Below are positions 52,841 to 61,189 of a DNA stretch of 64,000 bases, in pieces. The stretch comes from Flavobacterium gawalongense (GTDB lineage: Bacteria; Bacteroidota; Bacteroidia; Flavobacteriales; Flavobacteriaceae), in assembly GCF_007097265.1 (NCBI RefSeq), contig NZ_VJZP01000009.1, positions 62,001 through 126,000 of the forward strand, written 5' to 3'. The position numbers were made by a program, and so were the translations under genes. Position 1 is the stretch's first letter, and each line of letters starts with the position of its first letter. The notes beneath the pieces are model-generated. The model did no database searches. It saw only the letters and a list, made by a program, of their open reading frames with translations, and had not been told where the DNA came from.

Positions 52841-54001
52841 TCAATTATTGAATCGTTTATAAGGTGTGTACGTGACGATTATTTCTATTATTCTGGTAAA
52901 TAAATAGGAAAGCAGGTTGATGATTTTTGTGAATAAATTGGTTTTAATTCTCAAAGATTCTGGAGTTATTCTTTGGCATTGTGCGATAATTTGGTTGAGG
53001 TGGGATTGATACATTTTAGAAAATGTGATAGAATTTATTTCAACATTCATTTCCATACTTCCATAAGAACTTAAATTATTCAGGTTAAAAGAGCCTATAG
53101 TTGTCCAACAACCATCTATTACTGCTGCTTTTCCATGTAAAATAGATTTGTCCCATTCGTATAATTCGATGTTGTATTTAAGCAGTTTGGCATAGAGAAA
53201 GCAAGTAGCGCGTCTTGTCATTGGCAAATCTGATATTCCGGATAGAATTAATTTAATTTTTACTTTGTTTTTGGATGCTTTTTTCAAGGCCCGAATGATT
53301 CGTATGCCGGGAAGAAAATAACTTCCCACTATAATTATTTCTTTTTTCGCATTACGAATGGACTTTATATACCCATCACAAATTTCATTTTTCCTTTTTA
53401 GCCAGTCATTCTGAATGATGCGCACTAATGCATCCTCTTGCACATGAAAGACTGACTTGATTTTTTTGCTGCCCAATCGTCTTTTCTTAAAATAAATATT
53501 TCTGCAAAGTTCCTGAAGTGGTTCAGAGATTTCGCCATGTAATTGAACGGCATAGTCAAACCAAGGCGCTTCTGTGGGTGTGCCGCGGTATTTATCGGCT
53601 ATATTTATTCCGCCAATTAATGTAATTTTTGCATCAGCAACAACTACTTTGTGATGTAATCTTCTGCCAAGATAAAAGGTGTATGCTGAAAACAATGGTG
53701 CAAAAAAACGAATGTTAATACCACATTGCTTCAGTTCGTTTATTGTTTCTGAAGGGAAGGATAAAGAGCCTAATCCATCTAAAAGGATATAAATTTTAAC
53801 ATTACGTGCAGCAGCTTCTTTTAATGCGGTAATAATTCTTCTTCCTGTTGAATCGTTTTCAAAAATATACATCTGAATATCGAGTTCAAATTGAGAATTA
53901 CGGATAATAGCTTCTAATCGAGAAAAATAATCCTCGCCACTATAAACAAGTTCCAGGTTTTTAGGGGTATCGCAGCTATTTTTTCTTTTCGTCATGGGCA
54001 T
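52841..54001 (-). CDS. Phospholipase D-like / cardiolipin synthase-type protein
   Basis: 386 aa with two HxKxxxxD motifs: HHKVVVADAKITLIGG near residue 115 and HGKAAVIDGCWTTIGSFN near residue 285, the paired catalytic sites of the PLD superfamily. It lacks the long N-terminal membrane helices of ClsA and resembles ClsB/YbhO-type enzymes, with a hydrophobic C-terminal stretch. It probably makes cardiolipin or transfers phosphatidyl groups. It overlaps the M50 protease gene by 26 bases. The retron sits 274 bases downstream of its stop. Confidence 0.88.
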   Translation of the reverse strand: MPMTKRKNSCDTPKNLELVYSGEDYFSRLEAIIRNSQFELDIQMYIFENDSTGRRIITALKEAAARNVKIYILLDGLGSLSFPSETINELKQCGINIRFFAPLFSAYTFYLGRRLHHKVVVADAKITLIGGINIADKYRGTPTEAPWFDYAVQLHGEISEPLQELCRNIYFKKRRLGSKKIKSVFHVQEDALVRIIQNDWLKRKNEICDGYIKSIRNAKKEIIIVGSYFLPGIRIIRALKKASKNKVKIKLILSGISDLPMTRRATCFLYAKLLKYNIELYEWDKSILHGKAAVIDGCWTTIGSFNLNNLSSYGSMEMNVEINSITFSKMYQSHLNQIIAQCQRITPESLRIKTNLFTKIINLLSYLFTRIIEIIVTYTPYKRFNN

Positions 54002-55085
54002 TATTTATTTTCACCTCATTAATTAAAATGAATTCCATAAGATTTTCTATGTCCAAAGTGCCTACAAGTTCATTGTTTTCCATAACCAGCATTAATCTTG
54101 ATTTATTGAGTTGTATGAGCTCAAAGATGTTTTCCAAAAGGGAACTACTGTCAAGATAAACCAAATTTCGATCCATGACATTATAAATGAATTCGTTGGC
54201 TCCTTTTTCAGACAGTGCTGTTATAATTTGATCCCGATTGAGTGTTCCAACAGGAACAGTATCTTCCGTGATCAAAAAATTCTTGTTTTGGCTGTCCAGT
54301 ACTAATGCTACCGCTGTTTTTATTTTTTCATTCGCATCTATCGTTGGGTAATTTTTCATTACAACATCCTGGACTTTAAAACCCTTCAGCATGAATTTCG
54401 ATTCGGTATAATCGGCTTCAACTTGAGCACCTATAATAACAAATATACCTATAAAAATTAAAAAAGGGGAGGTGAAAAAACCAAAAAGAATAAAGGCCAT
54501 TGCTAATAGTTGACCAATTCGTGCCGAGATTCTTGTGGCAACATGCCTTTGTAATTTAAAGGATAATAGCGCACGTAAAATTCTACCGCCATCCATAGGA
54601 AACGCAGGAATTAAATTAAAAAGGGCTAACCAAAAATTGATTAAAAAGAAATTGAGAAAGAAATTATTTGCATTAATACCATGAGATAATTCAGCCATTA
54701 ATTGCTCCGAAGTATCTGGAATCGTAATGAAAATTCCGGTTATAAATGCCAGGGTGATATTTACTAAAGGTCCTGCAAAAGCGACTATTAATTCTTCCGA
54801 AGGCTTTTCAGGTATTCGTTCTAATCGGGCTAAACCGCCAATGGGTAAAAGCGTGATGTCTTTGGTTGTTATATTATAGTTTTTTGCTGCTAAAGCATGT
54901 CCGAGTTCGTGTAGTAAAACAGTAATGAAAACACATAAAATAAATGCGACAGACCATATTATTTGCTCCGTATTCTGACCTGATTTGTAGTTAATATAAA
55001 TGATAAACAGAATAAGTAAGGAGAAGGTCCAGTGAATAAATATTCCAATACCTGCTACTTTTCCAAGTTTAAAAGATCCTTTCAT
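53976..55085 (-). CDS. M50 site-2 protease with C-terminal CBS domains
   Basis: 369 aa from the ATG at 55085 (MKGSFKLGKVAGIGIFIHW, the usual start of this family); the frame continues eight codons upstream. Zinc motif HELGH is in LLHELGHALAAKNYN, with the second metal-binding block NLIPAFPMDGGRILRALLSF. Six or so membrane segments hold the active site in the membrane. Two CBS domains follow (KNFLITEDTVPVGTLNRD, MLVMENNELVGTL). It is a membrane-embedded metalloprotease; its substrate is unknown. Its stop region overlaps the PLD gene. Confidence 0.9.
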   Translation of the reverse strand: MKGSFKLGKVAGIGIFIHWTFSLLILFIIYINYKSGQNTEQIIWSVAFILCVFITVLLHELGHALAAKNYNITTKDITLLPIGGLARLERIPEKPSEELIVAFAGPLVNITLAFITGIFITIPDTSEQLMAELSHGINANNFFLNFFLINFWLALFNLIPAFPMDGGRILRALLSFKLQRHVATRISARIGQLLAMAFILFGFFTSPFLIFIGIFVIIGAQVEADYTESKFMLKGFKVQDVVMKNYPTIDANEKIKTAVALVLDSQNKNFLITEDTVPVGTLNRDQIITALSEKGANEFIYNVMDRNLVYLDSSSLLENIFELIQLNKSRLMLVMENNELVGTLDIENLMEFILINEVKINNAHDEKKK

Positions 55086-55191
55086 TTTTTGAATTTTTAA
55101 TACTATCAATCATAGTATGATTAGAAAAAAAATAGGCAAATAATAAAAATCAATATATTGTATTCGTTTAGAAATGAACACAAAGCTTCAA

Positions 55192-56181
55192 TCAGTGTAC
55201 TTCATTTTCAGAAATACCATTGTAGGCCCAAGCATTTAAATTAGCAATGGTGGCATGGGCAATTCCCTCCAATGCTTCATTTGTTAAAAATCCCTGATGT
55301 CCGGTAATCAGCACATTAGGATAGGAGCGGAGTTTTAGAAATAAGGCGTCACTTATGGGAGCATCAGTATGGTCCTGAAAAAATATCGGTTTTTCCTTTT
55401 CATAAACGTCTAAACCAACTGCGGCAAGGGTTTTGTTTTCTATAGCTTCTAATAAATCCTCTGTATTTACGAGTCTTCCGTGAGCCGTATTAATAAAGAG
55501 GACTCCTTTTTTCATTATCGAGAAAAGGGATTTGTTAAACAAATGGTCCGTTGTTCTGTTAGGCATATAATGGACAGATAGTACATCAGAATTTTTGCAT
55601 ACATCCTCCAGCGAAGCATAGGTAACAGGAATTTCATCCATTAGTTCCTTGTTTTCTTCAATATCAAATGCCAAAATATTACATCCAAAGCCATGCATAA
55701 TTCTTGCAAAAGCGGCACCAATTTTCCCGGTTCCTACGACACCTACTGTTTTTCCATACAGATCAAAACCTACTAAATGATCTAAACGATAATCGCCTAT
55801 TTGCATTAACGTCTGACCTAAAACCAGTTTTCTGTTTAATGCCAATACTAAAGCTACTGCAAGTTCAGCAATGGCATGAGGGGAATAATTCGGTACATTT
55901 GCCACTTTCATTGCCAAGGATTTTGCTCTTGCCAAATCAACATGATCATGGGCTACAGAACGCAGGGCAATGTACTTAACACCATAGCTGTATAGTTTTT
56001 CTAAAACTGCTTCAGAGGCATCATCAGAAGTAAAAAGCGAAACGGCATCAAAGCCTTTGGCAAAGATTACAGTACTTTTATTCAAAGACTGCCCCGTAAA
56101 GACCAATTCGTGATTGCCATGGGCTGCTTTTTTCAGGAAAGGTTTATCAAATCCCAATATACTATATACTAATACTTTCAT
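55192..56181 (-). CDS. D-lactate dehydrogenase (2-hydroxyacid dehydrogenase family)
   Basis: 329 aa, NAD-dependent. Rossmann motif VGVVGTGKIGAAFARI (~residue 147), catalytic Arg in YIALRSVAHD, Glu in the DVYEKEK region, and His in ITGHQGFLTNEAL (~296). It converts pyruvate to D-lactate, regenerating NAD+ under oxygen limitation. It is probably monocistronic; it fits a redox role beside the PEP synthase and SDR genes of the block. Confidence 0.9.
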   Translation of the reverse strand: MKVLVYSILGFDKPFLKKAAHGNHELVFTGQSLNKSTVIFAKGFDAVSLFTSDDASEAVLEKLYSYGVKYIALRSVAHDHVDLARAKSLAMKVANVPNYSPHAIAELAVALVLALNRKLVLGQTLMQIGDYRLDHLVGFDLYGKTVGVVGTGKIGAAFARIMHGFGCNILAFDIEENKELMDEIPVTYASLEDVCKNSDVLSVHYMPNRTTDHLFNKSLFSIMKKGVLFINTAHGRLVNTEDLLEAIENKTLAAVGLDVYEKEKPIFFQDHTDAPISDALFLKLRSYPNVLITGHQGFLTNEALEGIAHATIANLNAWAYNGISENEVH

Positions 56182-56435
56182 TTTTTTGAATTTTTTAATA
56201 TCAATAAACTAAAGCGCATTCGTAAAAAAGAAGGGGCATTCAAACAATTAAAAATCAACAAATTGTAATTTCTTTTATGAAGAAAGAACTTATGTAAAGT
56301 TACGTCAATTTAAACCAAAAATTTTATGTATAGCAATAATTTGGGCTTGAAAATAAAAATTATTTATTCTAATTCTGGATTTGTTTACGACAAAATACAA
56401 TTTGTTAAAAGGAATCTATTTTTAGATTTTTACAG

Positions 56436-56834
56436 CTATTCGTTTTTTAACTTTCGATTCAACATTTTTTTCCTTACGGCAAAATAAACGCTGATAAAAA
56501 AGGCTGTAAAAAAAACAATTACTGTTGAGACGTCAACAAAACTTTCCGAAAAATTAATCCCCGTTATTTTTAGAATTAGAAAATGTATATAAGAATTGCT
56601 GTCATCGGTATAGCCCAAAAGTTGGCGTATTTTCCAATGCCAATCTGTAAACGGACAATAACCAAAGCCGTACCAAATTCCCAGTATAAACCACGAAAAT
56701 GCAGTAAGTGATAAAGTAATCAAATTTGCAAATCGCCATCGCGGAACAATCCAGCCCAATACATTGAACAAGATGAGAACGGTATGAAATACAATAAAAA
56801 AATAATCGATAATATGCAGAATAAATGTACTCAT
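56436..56834 (-). CDS. DUF2784 domain-containing membrane protein, 132 aa
   Basis: Four hydrophobic helices predicted. The family block FGYCPFTDWHWKIRQLLGY is present near residue 58, with HxVLILFNVLGW before it. The function of DUF2784 is unknown. It starts 10 bases after the acyl-carrier-like remnant, so it was probably part of the now decayed operon. Confidence 0.8.
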   Translation of the reverse strand: MSTFILHIIDYFFIVFHTVLILFNVLGWIVPRWRFANLITLSLTAFSWFILGIWYGFGYCPFTDWHWKIRQLLGYTDDSNSYIHFLILKITGINFSESFVDVSTVIVFFTAFFISVYFAVRKKMLNRKLKNE

Positions 56835-56844
56835 ATTAATGCTG

Positions 56845-56967
56845 TTATTGCGCCGAGATTGCTTTTTTACCCAAAATATAAGATACTAAAGCTTTTAATG
56901 TTGTGATTTTTCCATAATCCTGTTCCGGAATTTCTATTCCTAATTTTTCATTCAGTGCAACGATGTC
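56845..56967 (-). pseudogene. Acyl-carrier-protein-like C-terminal remnant
   Basis: Minus-strand frame ending at a TAA (56847-56845) reads IDIVALNEKLGIEIPEQDYG, then KITTLKALVSYILGKK. This matches the C-terminal half of acyl carrier proteins (after the phosphopantetheine Ser). The N-terminal half and the DSL motif are missing. It joins directly to decayed E2 sequence upstream, so a deletion has removed the rest. Confidence 0.6.
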
Positions 56968-57608
56968 AATGCATTTGTCATATCAATCCTTTTTTCCCGA
57001 TAATAGTGTGGAATTTTCTTGTTGGATTTCCTCATGGCAGCACGCCACAGCTGAACGAATTACTTCAGCAGAAGTTCCTCGTTTTTCTATTTCTACAGGT
57101 ATTTTTATTGTTTTTTATATTTCAATTTTTTCTTGCTCGGCTGTCGCATTGTCTATATCTTCTTTGGTAATGGCACCATCAGGTCCGGTTCTTTTTATTT
57201 GCGAAAGGTCAATATGATTATCGTCAGCAATTCTCTTCGCCAATGGAGAGATTTTGATATGCATTTCTACGACTTTTTTTACCGTGATTGGTTCTATTAT
57301 TTTTTCTTCTATTGGTTGTAATGGTATTGATTCTTTCTCAGGAATTTTTTCTTCTTTTGTTTCTAAAGTAACTCCAGTAGGATTAATCAATGCCATGACG
57401 GTTCCTACCGGAACTTTGGTTCCCTCTTTAATCAGCAATTCTCCGATAGTTCCTTCGTCAAAAACTTCGATTTCTATCAGTCCTTTTTGCGTTTCCACTT
57501 CGGCAATAATATCGCCGCGTTTCACTGTATCGCCTGGTTTTTTTTCCATTCGATCAATGTGCCGTCTTCCATATCAGCGCCCAAACTGGGCATTAGAAAT
57601 TTAATCAT
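56955..57608 (-). pseudogene. Degenerate dihydrolipoamide acyltransferase (E2) of a 2-oxoacid dehydrogenase
   Basis: Starting at ATG 57608 the frame reads MIKFLMPSLGADMEDGTLIE and then breaks at a run of eight As (57547-57540), where nine would keep frame. The next frame gives the lipoyl domain (ETQKGLIEIEVF with the lipoyl Lys) and the E1/E3-binding domain (ISPLAKRIADDNHIDL). It stops at a TAA near 57115. The same frame then continues EIEKRGTSAEVIRSAVA, and after another shift gives AMRKSNKKIPHYYREKRID, the start of the catalytic domain. The remaining ~200 residues of the catalytic domain are gone. Confidence 0.75.
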
Positions 57609-57614
57609 GGCGGA

Positions 57615-57893
57615 TCATTTTTTAACCGCATTAACAATATCATTTTTCTAGGGAATCGCAGCCTCTTCCAGATGAGCAGGGTAGGGAATTGGGACTTCAA
57701 CGCCACACAATCGTTGTACGGGAGCGTCTAAGTCATGAAATCCCTTTTCCATAATCCGTGCACTAATTTCCGAAGAAATACTAACCGAACGCCATGCATC
57801 TTCTACGATGAGTACCCACTGTAAATCAATGACTTCCGCTGCAGCCTCCAGACATTTATAAACAGCCGTTACTGTTTTCCATTGATTGAAATG
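57615..57893 (-). pseudogene. Degenerate 2-oxoacid dehydrogenase E1-beta remnant
   Basis: The minus-strand frame encodes the C-terminal transketolase-like domain of E1-beta: [31 protein letters not shown], then [20 protein letters not shown]. An in-frame TAG interrupts the tail before KNDIVNAVKK and a TGA at 57617-57615. About 20 residues appear deleted between EVIDL and VLIVEDAW. The N-terminal ~200 residues are absent. The stop lies six bases from the E2 start, the usual pdhB-pdhC order. Confidence 0.7.
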
Positions 57894-58160
57894 TTATTGT
57901 TGTTTGGTTTTCCAACGTTTTAAAGCAGGTAAAACATTCACAGCTTTTTGTATCATATAATTGGGAAGTTTCATTTTCTCCATTTTATTTTTTACAGTTT
58001 CTTTCATATCCTCCAAACCCATTTTTGGGTTTTTGAAACTACTGTTCTCATAACAATACTTACAATATTCATTGTTTTTTACACCGTTTTGTTCCATGCC
58101 TTTTACTTCGTCAGTGTTAAGTGGCATCCCGCAACTTTGGCAAAATGTAATGTTTTCCAT
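57894..58160 (-). CDS. Putative zinc-ribbon protein, 88 aa
   Basis: The ATG at 58160 is chosen over one 24 codons upstream because ENITFCQSCGMPL is the family N-terminus. Two Cys pairs, CQSCGMPL and CKYCYENSS, form the zinc ribbon (PF12674-type). The C-terminal part is helical and basic (MEKMKLPNYMIQKAV). Role unknown. It follows the HtrA gene by 28 bases and abuts the pdhB remnant. Confidence 0.75.
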   Translation of the reverse strand: MENITFCQSCGMPLNTDEVKGMEQNGVKNNEYCKYCYENSSFKNPKMGLEDMKETVKNKMEKMKLPNYMIQKAVNVLPALKRWKTKQQ

Positions 58161-58188
58161 AATGTTGTCTTTTTTAGTTAGTTTTATT

Positions 58189-59712
58189 TTACATACCAAA
58201 TGCATAATAATAGTAAGAAGGGTCACCGGCATATTTTCCTTCCAGCATTATGCCGCCTCGTTGTGCTTCAACGGCTTCCATAAAGGACTTAATCGTAGAA
58301 ACGGCTCTATTGTTGACAGATGTAATTACAAATCCTTCGCGTATGTTGGTGTATCTTTTCAGTTTCCCATCATACAATTTTGTGACTTTTAGTCCGTTTC
58401 TAACATTGTAATTTTTCTGGTCTTCCTTGGGGATTTCAACCAATTCAACACCCAAATCCTTAAGTAAATCCAAACTTTTAGTTTTTATAATTTTAGTGGT
58501 TGCTTCCTGTTTTTTGAGTGTCGCGGTAAGTTCTTTTTTTTCTTTACCATTTCTGATCAGCACAATTTTTACTTGTTCTCCCGGACGTTTTCGCATAATA
58601 ACTTCCTGTAATTTAGATGCAGTCATTGTTTCAATATTATCAATACTGATTATTACATCTTTTGCCATGACACCGGCTTCTTTTGCCGCTCCTTTTGCCG
58701 CTACGCTGTCAACATAAACTCCATTGGCACGGTCAATATGTATTTCCTTTGCAATTGTGCTGTTTAAGTCCCGGATACTTATTCCTAAAATGCCTCTCTG
58801 AACGGATCCAAAATTCATCAGGTCATTGGCTACTTTTTTTACAATATCTACAGGAATGGCAAAAGCATAACCCGCATAAACCCCGGTAGGTGTTGCTATT
58901 GCAGTATTGATTCCGATCAGTTTTCCTTCTAATGTTACCAATGCACCACCGCTATTACCGGGATTCACCGCAGCATCAGTTTGTATGAATGATTCGATGG
59001 CGCCCTGATCACTTAAGATGTTTATATTTCTGGCTTTAGCACTTACAATTCCTGCTGTAACAGTTGAGGCAAGATTAAAGGGATTCCCCACGGCAACTAC
59101 CCATTCTCCTACTTCTATGTTGTCACTATCACCGTACATAATAAAGGAAAGTTTCTTTTCATCAATTTTAAGAAGTGCGAGATCCGTTTGTGGATCATTA
59201 CCAATAACTTTGGCCGGATAGGAGCGTCCGTCAAATAGAGTGACATTAATTTCAGCTGCATTTTTTATCAGATGGTTGTTCGTAACTATGTATCCGTCAG
59301 GAGTCAGTATTACTCCGGATCCGCTGCCAATCAAAGGTTCAGAATCATATTGTGGGGATTGGGGAAGTTGGAATTTAAACTGTTTGAAAAAAGAATCATC
59401 TTTAAAAAATTCTTTTAAAGGGTCAGGCAAATTATGAAATTCATTACTGTCTTCATTTTGATACTGTTGTATTTGTGGTTTGAAATAACATTTGATGTGT
59501 ACTACTCCAGGTGTGGCTATTTTGGCGGCTAATCTGAAATCTACATTACTCGTATAAGAAACTTTATCCGAAATGGTAGCAGCATTTTTCTGAATAGTTT
59601 CTATATCTTTTTCATTTTTCTTATCCTGTGCCTGACATCCTTGAAATAGTAGAAGGATAATGAACAAATAAATCATTTGACTTTTCGAATTCATTTTTTT
59701 AGATAGTGTCAT
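58189..59712 (-). CDS. HtrA/Do-family serine protease lipoprotein
   Basis: 507 aa: lipobox FQGC (Cys26) predicts a lipid-anchored periplasmic protein. The trypsin-like domain has the full triad His147 (TNNHLIKN), Asp177 (QTDLALLKI) and Ser254 (GNSGGAL). Two PDZ domains follow (LGISIRDLNSTIAKE and VTKLYDGKLKRYT regions). HtrA proteins degrade misfolded envelope proteins. A second in-frame ATG six codons on is also possible. Likely co-transcribed with the zinc-ribbon gene. Confidence 0.9.
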   Translation of the reverse strand: MTLSKKMNSKSQMIYLFIILLLFQGCQAQDKKNEKDIETIQKNAATISDKVSYTSNVDFRLAAKIATPGVVHIKCYFKPQIQQYQNEDSNEFHNLPDPLKEFFKDDSFFKQFKFQLPQSPQYDSEPLIGSGSGVILTPDGYIVTNNHLIKNAAEINVTLFDGRSYPAKVIGNDPQTDLALLKIDEKKLSFIMYGDSDNIEVGEWVVAVGNPFNLASTVTAGIVSAKARNINILSDQGAIESFIQTDAAVNPGNSGGALVTLEGKLIGINTAIATPTGVYAGYAFAIPVDIVKKVANDLMNFGSVQRGILGISIRDLNSTIAKEIHIDRANGVYVDSVAAKGAAKEAGVMAKDVIISIDNIETMTASKLQEVIMRKRPGEQVKIVLIRNGKEKKELTATLKKQEATTKIIKTKSLDLLKDLGVELVEIPKEDQKNYNVRNGLKVTKLYDGKLKRYTNIREGFVITSVNNRAVSTIKSFMEAVEAQRGGIMLEGKYAGDPSYYYYAFGM

Positions 59713-59927
59713 GACTGAAATGGATTTTAATGAAAAATTAGTTTTTCGTATCTAAAAATGTTTTAGGATGTTTTTCCATGAAAAAGAAGCCTGCACTTTT
59801 TCATAATCCAAAAGGTGGTGTTCCATTTTATTTTTGATGAAAATCATACTTTTCCTATTTTCAAATGAAACTAATTAGAACATAAACAATTCTTTATTTT
59901 TTGAAAATACTGTTAGATAATAATACG

Positions 59928-60386
59928 CTAGAATGAATTGCCAACCGGAACAAGATTATACTCAATAATTATTTCCGGCTCTAATCGAATGGCTGTTTTG
60001 ACGGCACTGGAAATTAAACAGGCCTTTTCACTCATCTCCAAAATATGTCTTGCCCTTTCTAGTTTTTGGGAATAGGGGATTACGAGTTTTGGTTGCAGAA
60101 TAATTTCGGTGATAGTATATTTACCATCAATCATATCAACATTGCAAATGGATTTACTATCAAAACTTATAAATTGCAGTTTTGAATTTTCGGCAATCGA
60201 TAGAAAAGTAGTCAACAGACAGCTGTTTATCGATGCAACAAACAGATGTTCAGGCGACCAAATTTCTTCCATTCCTTTAGGGAATTCAGGAGGTGTGGCC
60301 ACTTCAATATTTTGTGGCAAAACTGGAGAGCTTAAAAGTCCTTTTCTTTTGCCTTTCCATTTCAGATTTACTTCGTAAGTATACAT
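59928..60386 (-). CDS. OsmC family protein (second copy)
   Basis: 152 aa. OsmC fold with one cysteine in ASINSCLLTTFLSI and the second in SEKACLISSAVKTA; the SPEHLFVASINSC segment is typical of the group. It is clearly different from the OsmC at 25208. It sits 38 bases after the SDR gene in the ppsA-SDR-osmC run. Organic-peroxide reduction is the family role; the exact substrate is unknown. Confidence 0.88.
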   Translation of the reverse strand: MYTYEVNLKWKGKRKGLLSSPVLPQNIEVATPPEFPKGMEEIWSPEHLFVASINSCLLTTFLSIAENSKLQFISFDSKSICNVDMIDGKYTITEIILQPKLVIPYSQKLERARHILEMSEKACLISSAVKTAIRLEPEIIIEYNLVPVGNSF

Positions 60387-60424
60387 TATATAAGGTTTTT
60401 AGTGAGAATTTCAATTCAGAAAAA

Positions 60425-61180
60425 TTATTGTGCCACAAAGCCGCCATCTACTGCCATGGCATGACCGGTTACAAAAGAGGCTTCATCGGAGCACATCCAC
60501 ACGACCGCGTTAGCAATTTCTTCGGGTTGACCAAAACGCCCAACAGGTTCCAGACCTGTAAATTGTTCTATTGCTTCTTTCGTTTTTCCGGTAAGACGGT
60601 CTATCATTGGCGTTTGTATTACGCCGGGACAAACGACATTCACTCGGATTCCGAGTTTAGCGCATTCTAGAGCCGCAGTTTTTGTTAATCCTATTACACC
60701 ATGTTTAGACGCTACATAAGCAGGCAAACCAGCGAATCCAACCAGTCCGGCTACCGAAGCACAGTTTACAATAGTGCCTTTGCCTTGTTTCAGTATTTCG
60801 GGGATTTCATATTTCATGCAAAGCCAAATTCCTTTTAGGTTTATACCAATGGTTTTATCCCAATTCTCCTCTGTACATTCGTGAGTAGGTGCGGATTTTC
60901 CTTCAATACCGGCATTGTTATACGCATAATCCAATCGGTCAAAAGCGGCAATGGTTTTTTCTACCATTGCTTTTACGTCTGCGGTTTTGGACACATCGCA
61001 TTTGATAAAAATAGCTTCACCTCCCAAATCTTTGATGCCGTTTACCGTTTCATTGCTTTCGATCCAATCCACTATGGCCACTTTAGCTCCTTTTTTGGCG
61101 AAAGCAAGTGCCGTGGCTCTACCAATCCCAGATGAGCCGCCAGTCACAATGACCACCTTATTTTTGAATGTTGTTTCCAT
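60425..61180 (-). CDS. SDR family NAD(P)-dependent oxidoreductase
   Basis: 251 aa classical short-chain dehydrogenase: cofactor loop TGGSSGIGRATALAF, NNAGIEG, catalytic Ser in VNCASVAG, and YVASKHG (YxxxK). The C-terminal end (VTGHAMAVDGGFVAQ) is typical of glucose-1-dehydrogenase or 3-oxoacyl-ACP reductase-like SDRs. The substrate is unassigned. The gene starts 9 bases after the ppsA stop. Confidence 0.9.
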   Translation of the reverse strand: METTFKNKVVIVTGGSSGIGRATALAFAKKGAKVAIVDWIESNETVNGIKDLGGEAIFIKCDVSKTADVKAMVEKTIAAFDRLDYAYNNAGIEGKSAPTHECTEENWDKTIGINLKGIWLCMKYEIPEILKQGKGTIVNCASVAGLVGFAGLPAYVASKHGVIGLTKTAALECAKLGIRVNVVCPGVIQTPMIDRLTGKTKEAIEQFTGLEPVGRFGQPEEIANAVVWMCSDEASFVTGHAMAVDGGFVAQ

Positions 61181-61189
61181 GATTATTTT

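Noticed and set aside
57115..57549. An intact stand-alone lipoyl/E3-binding protein of 144 aa
   Set aside because: The true N-terminus (MIKFLMPSLGADM) lies upstream in another frame and the catalytic domain start (IPHYY) lies downstream past a stop, so this is the open part of a broken E2 gene.
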